Source: Phycisphaerales bacterium
GTDB lineage: Bacteria > Planctomycetota > Phycisphaerae > Sedimentisphaerales > Anaerobacaceae
NCBI GenBank assembly: GCA_003533825.1
Contig: DQCG01000235.1
Coordinates: forward strand, 1 to 16,048
Length of the DNA stretch: 16,048 nucleotides
Direction: 5' to 3'
Part shown: in pieces, positions 1 to 7,494 of the stretch
Layout: each line of letters starts with the position of its first letter
Numbering within the stretch: the first letter of the stretch is position 1
The notes under the pieces: model-generated
Told to the model about the DNA's origin: nothing
The model's input: the letters and a program-made list of their open reading frames with translations, nothing else
Databases searched by the model: none
Position numbers and translations under genes: made by a program

Positions 1-2026
1 TCAGCACAAGTTATTTACTGTGGAGAAAGTAGCGTGTCTGGGGTGCTGTATGCTTGCCCCGGCAATACAAGTCGATGACATTACGTATGGACATCTGACG
101 ACCGATCAGGTTCCGGCCGTTCTGAGGGATTTTCTCGAACAACAAAAGGCTGGCGCTCAACAGGCGGTCAGGAAGGGCTTTGCAAAGGATACGAAAAACC
201 TTGGCGAGATACGGATATGCCTGGATTCGAGTTGTGTTGCCAGCGGCAGTGCCAGGGTGTATGAGGCGTTACAAAAGGCCGTTAAAGAAACCGCTGCACG
301 GGCTGTGGTCAAAAGTGTTGGTTGTTCGGGTATGTCCTACCTGGCACCGCTTGTGGAAGTGGTTTTGCCGGGCGGATCCTCGTTTCGCTATGCCATGGTC
401 AAGCCGGCTGATGCAAGAGCCATTGTGCTTAGGCATTTCAAGCCGAAACAGATTGGGCGAGAAATCAGGAATGGCATTTCCACGATGCTGGATAAACTGC
501 TTACCGACATAGCCAGGGAACCTGTGACGCGTTATTCGATTGATGTGCGTGACCGGCCGGTAGCCCATTTCCTACGCCGGCAGAAGCATATTGCGACTGA
601 ACACTGCGGCAGTATCGATCCGGTTGATATCGATGAGTATGTGCTTAATGATGGATTCAAAGCGCTGCAAAAGTGCATAAGAGATCTGAGTTCCGAAGAA
701 ATCATCTCCGAAATCGAACGCAGCGGACTTCGTGGCCGGGGTGGGGCTGGCTATCCGATTGCTCTTAAATTGTCCGCCGTCCGGAATCAAAAATCCGGCA
801 GGAAATTCATAATATGCAATGGGGACGAGGGCGATCCCGGAGCTTTCATGGACCGGATGCTCATGGAATCGTATCCGTATCGTATTATCGAAGGCATGAT
901 AATAGCGGCCTGCGCGGTCGGCGCCGACGAAGGCTATTTCTATATCCGGGCGGAATATCCGCTCGCTATCGAACGGATAACTCAGGCGTTAAATAATTGC
1001 CGGCAGCACGGTTTTATTGGCGGCGATATTATTGGAAGCGGATTTTCGCTCGATCTGAAAATCATGCCCGGTGCCGGAGCCTTTGTTTGCGGCGAGGAAA
1101 CCGCCCTGATCGCAAGTATCGAAGGACGCCGCGGGATGCCCCGGTTACGTCCGCCATATCCCGCTCAAAGCGGCCTCTGGGGTAAGCCGACACTGATCAA
1201 CAACGTCGAAACTTACGCCTCAGTGCCGTGGATTATCCGAAACGGAGCAGAAGCCTTCGCTAAGCTGGGCACCGGTACCAGCAAGGGAACAAAAGTCTTC
1301 GCCCTGGCGGGAAAGGTAGACCGCGTGGGTCTGATCGAAGTGCCGATGGGCATTTCCGTTCGCCAGATAATAGAAGATATAGGCGGGGGGATCGCCGGGG
1401 GATTACAGTTAAAGGCGGTCCAGGTGGGAGGCCCGTCCGGGGGCTGCGTGCCCGCGGAGATGGCGCATCTGCCCGTTGACTACGAAACGCTTAAAGAAAT
1501 CGGTACGATGATGGGCTCCGGCGGTTTTGTCGCTCTGGATGAGACCGATTGCATGGTGGACATCGCCCGCTACTTTCTGGAATTTACGCAGAACCAGTCG
1601 TGCGGAAAGTGCACGTTTTGCAGAATCGGCACCCGCCGAATGCTGGATATCCTCGAACGGTTGTGCGCCGGGCAGGGCGTCAAAACCGACATTGCAGAGT
1701 TGGAGCATTTAGCAATAATGGTTAAAAAAAACAGTCTGTGCGGGCTCGGCACGACGGCTCCGAATCCGGTACTTTCCACGATCAGATATTTTCGCGATGA
1801 GTATGAAGCCCACGTTGAGAAACGCTGTCCGGCCGGAAAGTGTAAAGCGTTGATCGTCTATTCTGTAACCGATGAGTGCATCGGTTGTACGCTGTGCGCC
1901 CAACACTGCCCTGTCGACGCCATTGAAATGAAGCCGTACGAGAAGCATGAAATTGATCCCGGAAAATGTATTCGCTGCGGGACGTGTAAGAATATATGTC
2001 CGGCAGGCGCTATTGAGGTTCGCTAA
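1..2026 (+). CDS. NuoE/NuoF-like NADH-oxidising iron-sulfur flavoprotein, 5' partial
   Basis: Residue numbers count from the GTG at 20, which is probably internal. The frame is open to the left edge (reading from base 2), and the residues before it, ending LFTVEKVACLGCC, match the interior of a NuoE-type thioredoxin-like [2Fe-2S] domain; C6 and C10 would be its second cysteine pair. Next comes a second thioredoxin-like domain (about 62-140) with C67, C72 and C102 but Ser106 where a fourth cysteine is expected. The NuoF core follows: FMN loop GLRGRGGAGYP (237-246), NADH loop NGDEGDPGAF (267-276), an SLBB region, and [4Fe-4S] ligands C528, C531, C534 and C574. The tail holds two ferredoxin clusters (C620/623/626/630 and C650/653/656/660). 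The family oxidises NADH with FMN and passes electrons along its clusters in soluble hydrogenase, formate dehydrogenase or bifurcating complexes. The next gene starts 3 nt downstream and is the likely partner subunit. Confident on architecture; the specific complex is unknown. Confidence 0.93.
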   Translation, partial: QHKLFTVEKVACLGCCMLAPAIQVDDITYGHLTTDQVPAVLRDFLEQQKAGAQQAVRKGFAKDTKNLGEIRICLDSSCVASGSARVYEALQKAVKETAARAVVKSVGCSGMSYLAPLVEVVLPGGSSFRYAMVKPADARAIVLRHFKPKQIGREIRNGISTMLDKLLTDIAREPVTRYSIDVRDRPVAHFLRRQKHIATEHCGSIDPVDIDEYVLNDGFKALQKCIRDLSSEEIISEIERSGLRGRGGAGYPIALKLSAVRNQKSGRKFIICNGDEGDPGAFMDRMLMESYPYRIIEGMIIAACAVGADEGYFYIRAEYPLAIERITQALNNCRQHGFIGGDIIGSGFSLDLKIMPGAGAFVCGEETALIASIEGRRGMPRLRPPYPAQSGLWGKPTLINNVETYASVPWIIRNGAEAFAKLGTGTSKGTKVFALAGKVDRVGLIEVPMGISVRQIIEDIGGGIAGGLQLKAVQVGGPSGGCVPAEMAHLPVDYETLKEIGTMMGSGGFVALDETDCMVDIARYFLEFTQNQSCGKCTFCRIGTRRMLDILERLCAGQGVKTDIAELEHLAIMVKKNSLCGLGTTAPNPVLSTIRYFRDEYEAHVEKRCPAGKCKALIVYSVTDECIGCTLCAQHCPVDAIEMKPYEKHEIDPGKCIRCGTCKNICPAGAIEVR

Positions 2027-2029
2027 TCG

Positions 2030-3589
2030 ATGCCAAGACTATCCATCGACAACCGTGAAGTAGAAGTTCCGGAAGGCGCAACAATTCTTGACGCCGCCGG
2101 CAAGCTTGGAATTGACATTCCCACTATGTGTTTTATGAAAGGGTATCTACCTTCGACAAGTTGCATGGTCTGCGTAGTTAAAGTCGAAGGTCGAGCCGTT
2201 CTGCTGCCGGCCTGCGGGACTCTTGCCGAGGAAGGGATGCGCGTCGAAAGCGATTGCGAAGAAGTGCATCAGGCAAGGAAGGCGGCCCTGGAACTGCTCT
2301 TAAGCGACCACGTGGGCGATTGCCTCGGGCCATGTCACATGATATGTCCCGCTCTGATGAATATCCCGCTGATGATTCGCCAGATTGCCGCCGGCAAGCT
2401 GCGAGATGCTATTGAAACTGTTAAGAAAGATATTGCTTTGCCCGCGGTGCTGGGGCGGATTTGCCCGAAGCCTTGCGAGCGGGGATGCAGGAGAGCGGCG
2501 ATTGACGAGGCGGTTTCTATCTGCCTCTTAAAGCGATACGTCGCCGACGCAGACCTGGAATCCGCCAAGCCGTATTCACCGGCCTGCAAACCGGAGCAGG
2601 ATAAACGTGTCGCCATCATCGGCGCCGGGCCGGCGGGCCTGGCCGCCGCATATTATCTACAGCAGGCCGGCTTTGGCTGCACAGTTTTCGACGACCACGA
2701 ACAGCCCGGCGGAATGCTCCGATATGGGGTCTCCGAAGAGGACCTGCCCAGAGATGTGCTTGATAAGGAAATCGCACAGATCGAGAAACTCGGCTTTACA
2801 TTTAAGGGGAAAACGCGAATAGATGATTCGGCGTCACTCGAAAAATTACATAAGGATTTTGACGCCGTATTTATTGCGTTCGGTGCAATGGACGCCGGAG
2901 ATGCCGAATCTATGGGCCTAAAGACGAGTGCGAAGGGCGTTGCAATAGACGGCAAGACATACCAGACAAATATGCCCGGCGTATTTGCAGGTGGAGACGC
3001 CGTCCGAAAGCGAAGGCTGACGGTTCGTTCCGTCGCGGACGGCAAGGAAGCGGCGGAATGCATCAGCCAGTATTTGTCCGGCGGCAAAGTAACGGGCCCG
3101 GACAAACCATTTAATACGCGTATCGGCAAAATCCAGGACGGCGAGAAAGAGCGGTTCGCCGAATGCGCAAGCAACAACCCCCGCGTGACTGTGTCTCACA
3201 AAGGCGAGGGATTCACCGACGAGCAGGCCCGGCGAGAGGCCGCCCGCTGCCTGCACTGTGATTGTAGAAAGGCCGATAGCTGCAAACTCAGGCAATACGC
3301 CCGGGATTATGGTGCCCGCCCGAATCGATACAAAAGCGAGCGACGGCTGTTTGTTCAGCAGGCCCAGCACCCGAAGCTCATTTACGAACCCGGCAAGTGT
3401 ATTGACTGCGGTCTCTGCGTTCAAATTGCCACAAAGGCCGGCGAAGAACTCGGCCTGACCTTTATCGGCCGGGGCTTTGACGTCCGGGTGGCGGTACCGT
3501 TCGAGCGTTCGATTGCCGATGGTCTCAAACAATCAGCGGCCGAATGTGTCGCCGCGTGCCCGACCGGGGCTTTGGCATTTACAGAATAA
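2030..3589 (+). CDS. [2Fe-2S]/GltD-like FAD oxidoreductase with C-terminal ferredoxin domain, NADPH domain apparently absent
   Basis: The ATG at 2030 follows the previous stop by 3 nt, with GAGG at 2015-2018 as ribosome site. The N-terminus is a NuoG/HydA-like [2Fe-2S] domain (C34, C45, C48, C62). A GltD-type iron-sulfur segment follows (C98, C102, C106, C145, C149, C153), then an FAD Rossmann motif GAGPAG (198-203) and PGGMLRYGV (226-234). The chain then passes from FIAFGA (281-286) almost directly to the final FAD motif MPGVFAGGDAV (315-325). In full-length GltD relatives a second dinucleotide domain of well over 100 residues, with its own GxGxxG motif, lies between these points; none is visible here. 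The C-terminus has NuoG-like iron-sulfur motifs (C407, C410, C418; C457, C460, C463; CVAACPTGAL near 506-515). It probably exchanges electrons with the upstream NuoF-like protein rather than binding NADPH. Whether the domain loss is a family trait or a local deletion cannot be told from one sequence. Confidence 0.9.
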   Translation: MPRLSIDNREVEVPEGATILDAAGKLGIDIPTMCFMKGYLPSTSCMVCVVKVEGRAVLLPACGTLAEEGMRVESDCEEVHQARKAALELLLSDHVGDCLGPCHMICPALMNIPLMIRQIAAGKLRDAIETVKKDIALPAVLGRICPKPCERGCRRAAIDEAVSICLLKRYVADADLESAKPYSPACKPEQDKRVAIIGAGPAGLAAAYYLQQAGFGCTVFDDHEQPGGMLRYGVSEEDLPRDVLDKEIAQIEKLGFTFKGKTRIDDSASLEKLHKDFDAVFIAFGAMDAGDAESMGLKTSAKGVAIDGKTYQTNMPGVFAGGDAVRKRRLTVRSVADGKEAAECISQYLSGGKVTGPDKPFNTRIGKIQDGEKERFAECASNNPRVTVSHKGEGFTDEQARREAARCLHCDCRKADSCKLRQYARDYGARPNRYKSERRLFVQQAQHPKLIYEPGKCIDCGLCVQIATKAGEELGLTFIGRGFDVRVAVPFERSIADGLKQSAAECVAACPTGALAFTE

Positions 3590-3617
3590 CCAGCAGAAAT
3601 CGCGAAAAATAGAGAAG

Positions 3618-3646
3618 TTGACAGTCAAGGGAAAATCCTGTATAAA
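3618..3646 (+). promoter_or_regulatory. Sigma70-type promoter for the PQQ-propeller gene
   Basis: TTGACA at 3618-3623, exactly 17 nt of spacer, then TATAAA at 3641-3646: a perfect -35 box and a five-of-six -10 box. Transcription would start near 3653, leaving a leader of about 33 nt that ends in GGAGAA (3675-3680) before the ATG at 3686. The site lies between the redox operon and the PQQ gene, so the latter can be transcribed independently. The promoter itself is inferred; there are no expression data. Confidence 0.75.
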
Positions 3647-3685
3647 TCTGCGAGTAAAATTTATTGTTTTTTTTGGAGAAGTTGT

Positions 3686-4927
3686 ATGAAATTGCGAAGA
3701 ATGATGAAAAGTTATTTACATGTATTGATCATTGGACTTGGTATATCTGCGATTTTTTGCAGTGCCGCTCAGGCGGCGGACTGGCCCAACTACCGTGGTT
3801 CTAATTATGACGGAATATCGAGTGAAACCGGCTGGTCCGCAACCTGGCCCGAAGATGGCCCGAAGGTGCTTTGGAAATATTCGCTTGGAACCGGATTCGC
3901 ATCGATGGCCGTAAGCAATGGCAAGGTTTACGCCACGGGCAACATCGACGATAACGACTTCCTTTATTGCCTGGATGCCGCCACAGGCAAGGAAATATGG
4001 AAGACGTCCTATCCATGTCCGTTGTACAAGAAGAACCACGAAGGCGGCCCCTGCGCGACGCCGACTATAGACGGTGACGCGATTTACACCTTTAGCAAGG
4101 ACGGCGATGCCGTTCGTTTCAAGGCGGCGACGGGTGATATCGTCTGGCATAAGAATCTGAACAAGGAATTGGGCTTGAAACATCCTACCTGGCACTTTTC
4201 AAGCTCGCCGTTTGTGGCAGGAGACCTTGTGATTTACAACGCCGGCACCTATGGCACGGCACTTAAAAAAGCCGACGGCAGTTTGGCATGGCAAAGCGGA
4301 AAAGGTGCATGTGGTTACTCGACTGCCGTCCCGTACGAAATCGGAGGTCAAAAGGGTGTAGCGATGGCAGTGAGTAAAGAATTCGTAGGCTTGAATCCTG
4401 CGACGGGCAAGGTAATGTGGAAATTCCCCTGGAAGACGAGCTACGATATTAATGCCGCCGATGCCATTGTCTCGGGCGAGACCATCTTCATTTCGTCCGG
4501 ATACAACAAGGGCTGTGCACTCCTGAAAATCACCGGTGGCAATGTCACCAAAGTCTGGCAGAACAGGAATATGCGGAACCAGATCAACTGCTCGGTACTT
4601 TGGGAAGGGCACATTTACGGCTTTGACGGACAGGTCGGCGGAGGCGCTAAATTGACGTGTCTCGACCTGGCAACCGGTGAGAAAAAGTGGTCGCAGAGAG
4701 AGAGAGGTATGGGCACAGGCTCGCTTATGATTGCCGACGGCAAACTGATTATCCTCGGTGAAAAGGGCAAGCTTGTCATCGCGGCTGCTTCGCCGGAAGG
4801 TTTTAAGGAACTTGCCTCGGCGGAGATTCTTACGGGCAAGTGCTGGACGTATCCGGTCCTGGCGAACGGCAGAATCTACGCCCGCAATGCGGCGGGACAA
4901 TTGGTATGTGTCGATGTCAGTGGTTGA
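3686..4927 (+). CDS. Secreted PQQ-like beta-propeller repeat protein
   Basis: 413 residues with a classical signal peptide: basic start (MKLRRMMK), hydrophobic stretch about 10-26, and probable cleavage after AQA at residue 30. The mature protein begins ADWPNYRGSNYDG, a typical opening of secreted planctomycete PQQ-like proteins, and contains repeated blades recognisable by phrases such as LDAATGKEIWK, LNPATGKVMWK and LDLATGEKKW, enough for roughly seven blades. Related folds include BamB and quinoprotein dehydrogenases, but I do not see the catalytic residues of a true quinoprotein dehydrogenase, so a binding or scaffolding role outside the cytoplasm is more likely than an enzyme. The start is supported by GGAGAA at 3675-3680 and a promoter at 3618-3646. 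A truncated paralogue follows at 5036. Fold and export are well supported; substrate unknown. Confidence 0.9.
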   Translation: MKLRRMMKSYLHVLIIGLGISAIFCSAAQAADWPNYRGSNYDGISSETGWSATWPEDGPKVLWKYSLGTGFASMAVSNGKVYATGNIDDNDFLYCLDAATGKEIWKTSYPCPLYKKNHEGGPCATPTIDGDAIYTFSKDGDAVRFKAATGDIVWHKNLNKELGLKHPTWHFSSSPFVAGDLVIYNAGTYGTALKKADGSLAWQSGKGACGYSTAVPYEIGGQKGVAMAVSKEFVGLNPATGKVMWKFPWKTSYDINAADAIVSGETIFISSGYNKGCALLKITGGNVTKVWQNRNMRNQINCSVLWEGHIYGFDGQVGGGAKLTCLDLATGEKKWSQRERGMGTGSLMIADGKLIILGEKGKLVIAAASPEGFKELASAEILTGKCWTYPVLANGRIYARNAAGQLVCVDVSG

Positions 4928-4962
4928 TACTGAGATTGTGCCGGTGCAATTTGAATGAATTG

Positions 4963-4995
4963 ACGGAGACGGTGCTAAGCAAGTACCGTCTTCGT
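4963..4995 (+). terminator. Strong hairpin, probable terminator after the PQQ gene
   Basis: A stem of about 14 base pairs is formed by 4963-4976 and 4982-4995 around the loop AAGCA. The core AGACGGT/ACCGTCT is perfect and G-T wobbles account for the remaining imperfect positions. It lies 36 nt past the stop of the PQQ gene. Only a short, imperfect T-rich run follows (TCTTCGTTTA), so it is either a weak intrinsic terminator or an RNA-stabilising hairpin between the tandem PQQ genes. Confidence 0.55.
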
Positions 4996-5035
4996 TTACG
5001 TAAATTCGTGGTCTCTTTGGAAAAGGATTCTGGTT

Positions 5036-5335
5036 ATGTTGAGAATAATCAGAGAATATCGGTTCCTTCCGGTCTTTGGACTGGTACTTTGTTTGAGTGC
5101 TCTTGGATATAACAATGCCGCCCGGGGCGCGGATTGGCCTCAATGGCGCGGACCCAATCGTGACGGCGTATGCAGTGAAACTGGACTTATCAAGAACTGG
5201 CCCGAGGACGGCCCCAAACTTTTGTGGGAAATTACGGGTCTTGGGCCGGGCTATTCGAGTATGGCAATTGTTGACGGCAAGCTTTATGTTCGACATAGTG
5301 ACGTCCTGCTGGTATATGATATAAAAGCAAAATAG
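5036..5335 (+). pseudogene. PQQ-like protein remnant with in-frame internal deletion
   Basis: A 99-codon frame with a good ribosome site (AAAGGA, 5022-5027) and a signal peptide (hydrophobic stretch about 10-25). Its mature start ADWPQWRGPNRDG and the following WPEDGPKLLWE closely match the neighbouring PQQ protein (ADWPNYRGSNYDG, WPEDGPKVLWK). After blade 1 (SSMAIVDGKLY) the frame goes straight into VRHSDVLLVYDIKAK, which aligns with the last blade of the neighbour (NGRIYARNAAGQLVCVDVSG). About 300 residues of propeller seem to be missing, with the junction near 5270-5290. Both joined blades would contain a similar DGKLY-type segment, so recombination between homologous blades is a simple explanation. 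It cannot form a propeller. It may still be translated as a small secreted peptide. A collapsed assembly is the alternative. Confidence 0.7.
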
Positions 5336-5362
5336 GGAAAGTCGAGCCGGTTGTACTTTCCC
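5335..5362 (+). other. Inverted repeat before the Cys-rich membrane protein gene
   Basis: GGGAAAGT (5335-5342) and ACTTTCCC (5355-5362) form a perfect 8-bp stem around a 12-nt loop. It begins at the stop codon of the PQQ remnant and ends 24 nt before the next ATG. There is no T run, so it is not a standard terminator. It could be a processing or stability hairpin in a shared transcript, or part of a terminator left over from the shortened gene. Confidence 0.35.
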
Positions 5363-5386
5363 GGATTTCCGTGAAAGGAAAGACCA

Positions 5387-5944
5387 ATGGCCAAACAAAC
5401 GGCCCCGGACAGTAACAGCCAGGGCGGCGAGGCGATGAGGCAGTATTCGCCCGCCCAGGAACTGATTAACAACACGGCATACATCGTGATGATCCTGCTG
5501 GGATCGGTCATTCTCATTGCCGGTTACGGCGGCTCGGCGGGGGGCTGGATATCCGCGATTGCATATCTGGCATACGGCATCGCCGGGTCTGTCTGGATTA
5601 TGGTCTTCGTTTGCCCGTACTGCAGGTATTTCAAAACGCGGTCGTGTCCCTGCGGATATGGGCACATTTCGCCACTGTTTCGCGCCAAAGGAACGGTCGA
5701 ATGTTTCAACGAAAAGTTCAAGAAGCATATTCCGGTCATTATTCCGCTCTGGTTCATCCCGATAGTTGCCGGAGTTGTCCCCCTGATACGCAATTTCACA
5801 TTGCCCCTGCTGGTTTTACTCATTATATTCGCCATCAATGCATTTGTCATCCTGCCGCTGGTCTCGACCAAACACGGCTGCAAAGAATGCCCCCAGAAAG
5901 ACACGTGTCCCTGGATGAAATATACAATCAAACAGGCCGGTTAA
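5387..5944 (+). CDS. Four-helix membrane protein with paired cysteine clusters, function unknown
   Basis: 185 residues, ATG preceded by AAAGGAAAG (5374-5382). Four hydrophobic segments lie near 29-47, 53-76, 115-133 and 139-159. Two cysteine groups flank them: CPYC with CPC (C76, C79, C87, C89) between helices 2 and 3, and C165, C168, C174 in the short C-terminal tail (CKECPQKDTCPWM). With an even helix count and a soluble N-terminus, both groups should lie on the same membrane face, so they could jointly bind metal or an iron-sulfur cluster, or act as redox thiols. I do not recognise a named family. The gene is alone between the PQQ remnant and a convergent sulfatase. That it is a genuine gene is supported by its ribosome site, consistent membrane topology and non-random motif pattern. 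Confidence 0.8.
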   Translation: MAKQTAPDSNSQGGEAMRQYSPAQELINNTAYIVMILLGSVILIAGYGGSAGGWISAIAYLAYGIAGSVWIMVFVCPYCRYFKTRSCPCGYGHISPLFRAKGTVECFNEKFKKHIPVIIPLWFIPIVAGVVPLIRNFTLPLLVLLIIFAINAFVILPLVSTKHGCKECPQKDTCPWMKYTIKQAG

Positions 5945-6006
5945 GTCGATTGGCAATTATGAGTTATAATCTTTGCAGCTTATTTATCTTGCAGAGATAT
6001 ATTTCG

Positions 6007-7479
6007 CTATGCTTTCCAGGGGTCCTTTGTCTTTCTAAGCCATTGATTTAGTTCGCCGGTCAGTCTGCGAACGACTTCCGGGCTCGTTTCGGCGATATTA
6101 TTAAGCTGGTAAGGGTCCTTCTTGTTATCGAACAGCAGGACTTCATTTTTTCCATCTTTCAGCCGGTTGATTGCATAGGTATACCGGTGTGTCCGCAGGC
6201 CGCGGTTGCCCCCGTTGGATCCGGAGCAGTTCAGGTACAGCGCCGATGTTGGCCTTGCCCCCGGCCTGCCCAGCATAATTGCCGAGTAATCGATGCCTTC
6301 GACGTCGCCGGGTATAGATTGAGCTAATCCCATCAGCCCCAGCAGACTGGGCATGATATCAGGGGGACTCAGCAATAGATTATCTCGCCGGGCCGGGATT
6401 TTTGTCGGCCAGCGAATGATGAAAGGAATACCGATGGATTCTTCATAAGGAACACCTTTGTGCATCCGATTTTGGGAGCCCATCATCTCGCCGTGGTCGG
6501 CGGTAAAGACAACAATTGTATTATTTTCGAGCTGTTGCTGCTTGAGAGCATCGAGGATTCGGCCGAACTGCTCATCGGTGCCTGTCACCGCCGCGAAGTA
6601 ATTCCTGACGTGTTTTTTTGCCTGGGGATGTGGATTACTGATCTCTACGTTGGGACGATTGAGCAGGTCTTTGTAAGTCTTGCCTTTGTACATGTCCACG
6701 TATTTCTTCGGCACCTGATCGAAAGGTGTGTGCGGAGGATTAGGTGCTATGAAGATGGCAAACGGCTTGTTGGGATCGCGGTATTTGCCCTGCGGATTGC
6801 GGATGAATTCGATGGCAACGTCGGCCTCATGCCTGGTGGACCATTCGTTGAAATAAGTCGGTTCATTGCGGCCGGCTTCTGTTGTCCAGTATCGGGGATT
6901 TAGATGCTGGTCCCTGCAGTTGTAAGCGTGCCAGAACGTAAAGCCGTGACGGCGCTCAGGGGGAACGAATTCGTCCCAGACAATGCCGCCTCCCGGCATT
7001 CCCGGCCGGCCTCTTCTGCGTCCGACAAAAGGCTCATGAGGTTTGTCCAGGTGCCACTTTCCGAGATAGCCCAGGCTGTAGCCGCTGTCGTGAAGAATGT
7101 CACTCAGACAGCGCTGGCTCTGTTTGAGCATTACATCTTTGCCGGAGTTGCAGTTTGTAGTCACGCCGTTCGAGACGGGGTACTTGCCTGTAAACAACTG
7201 TGCCCGAAACGGGCTGCAAACGGGATAGCTGCTCACGGCATCGGTAAGTACCAGGCTCCGGGCGGCAAATTCGTCCAGGCGAGGCGTTATGACCGGGTCT
7301 TCTTTCATAAAACCGATAGCCTGGCGGCGAAACTGGTCGGGAAACATAAACACAAGATTCGGGCGACCTGAATCTTTCGGGGTTTCCGCTGCCGGAGAAG
7401 CTGCGTAACAAAACGCTACGGTTGCTGAGAAAGCCGATGTGCGTTTTAAGAAATCTCGCCGTGAAAGAGAATTAGCCAT
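6007..7479 (-). CDS. Tat-exported type I (formylglycine-dependent) sulfatase
   Basis: 490 residues. The start follows a strong GAGGAAGGA ribosome site read on the minus strand just beyond 7479. The N-terminus carries a twin-arginine signal (SRRDFLK, 6-12, then a hydrophobic stretch), so the enzyme should be folded and then exported. The sulfatase signature C-x-P-x-R is present as CSPFR (Cys88 to Arg92), followed by LFTGKYP. Cys88 would be oxidised to formylglycine by a maturation enzyme not in this window. Other family motifs are the N-terminal metal-site segment FMFPDQ (44-49), GKWHLD (140-145) and TADHG (326-330). Type I sulfatases hydrolyse sulfate esters, in planctomycetes usually on algal or animal glycans. 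It lies 15 nt downstream of a glycoside hydrolase on the same strand, so both probably act on one sulfated polysaccharide. Exact substrate and subfamily cannot be assigned from the sequence alone. Confidence 0.95.
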   Translation of the reverse strand: MANSLSRRDFLKRTSAFSATVAFCYAASPAAETPKDSGRPNLVFMFPDQFRRQAIGFMKEDPVITPRLDEFAARSLVLTDAVSSYPVCSPFRAQLFTGKYPVSNGVTTNCNSGKDVMLKQSQRCLSDILHDSGYSLGYLGKWHLDKPHEPFVGRRRGRPGMPGGGIVWDEFVPPERRHGFTFWHAYNCRDQHLNPRYWTTEAGRNEPTYFNEWSTRHEADVAIEFIRNPQGKYRDPNKPFAIFIAPNPPHTPFDQVPKKYVDMYKGKTYKDLLNRPNVEISNPHPQAKKHVRNYFAAVTGTDEQFGRILDALKQQQLENNTIVVFTADHGEMMGSQNRMHKGVPYEESIGIPFIIRWPTKIPARRDNLLLSPPDIMPSLLGLMGLAQSIPGDVEGIDYSAIMLGRPGARPTSALYLNCSGSNGGNRGLRTHRYTYAINRLKDGKNEVLLFDNKKDPYQLNNIAETSPEVVRRLTGELNQWLRKTKDPWKA

Positions 7480-7494
7480 TTTTATTTTCCTTCC

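Noticed and set aside
20..22. GTG as the true start of the first gene
   Set aside because: The frame is open upstream to the window edge and the preceding residues LFTVEK continue the conserved NuoE-type domain, so the gene begins outside the window.
2653..3532. Two overlapping minus-strand frames of 174 and 204 codons inside the GltD-like gene
   Set aside because: They lie antisense to strongly conserved FAD and iron-sulfur motifs and show no recognisable domains.
4199..5728. A 509-codon open frame on the minus strand
   Set aside because: It runs antisense across the PQQ gene, the intergenic hairpin, the PQQ remnant and the membrane protein gene, all of which have ribosome sites and recognisable protein content. 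Its translation shows no family motif, so it is a chance frame.
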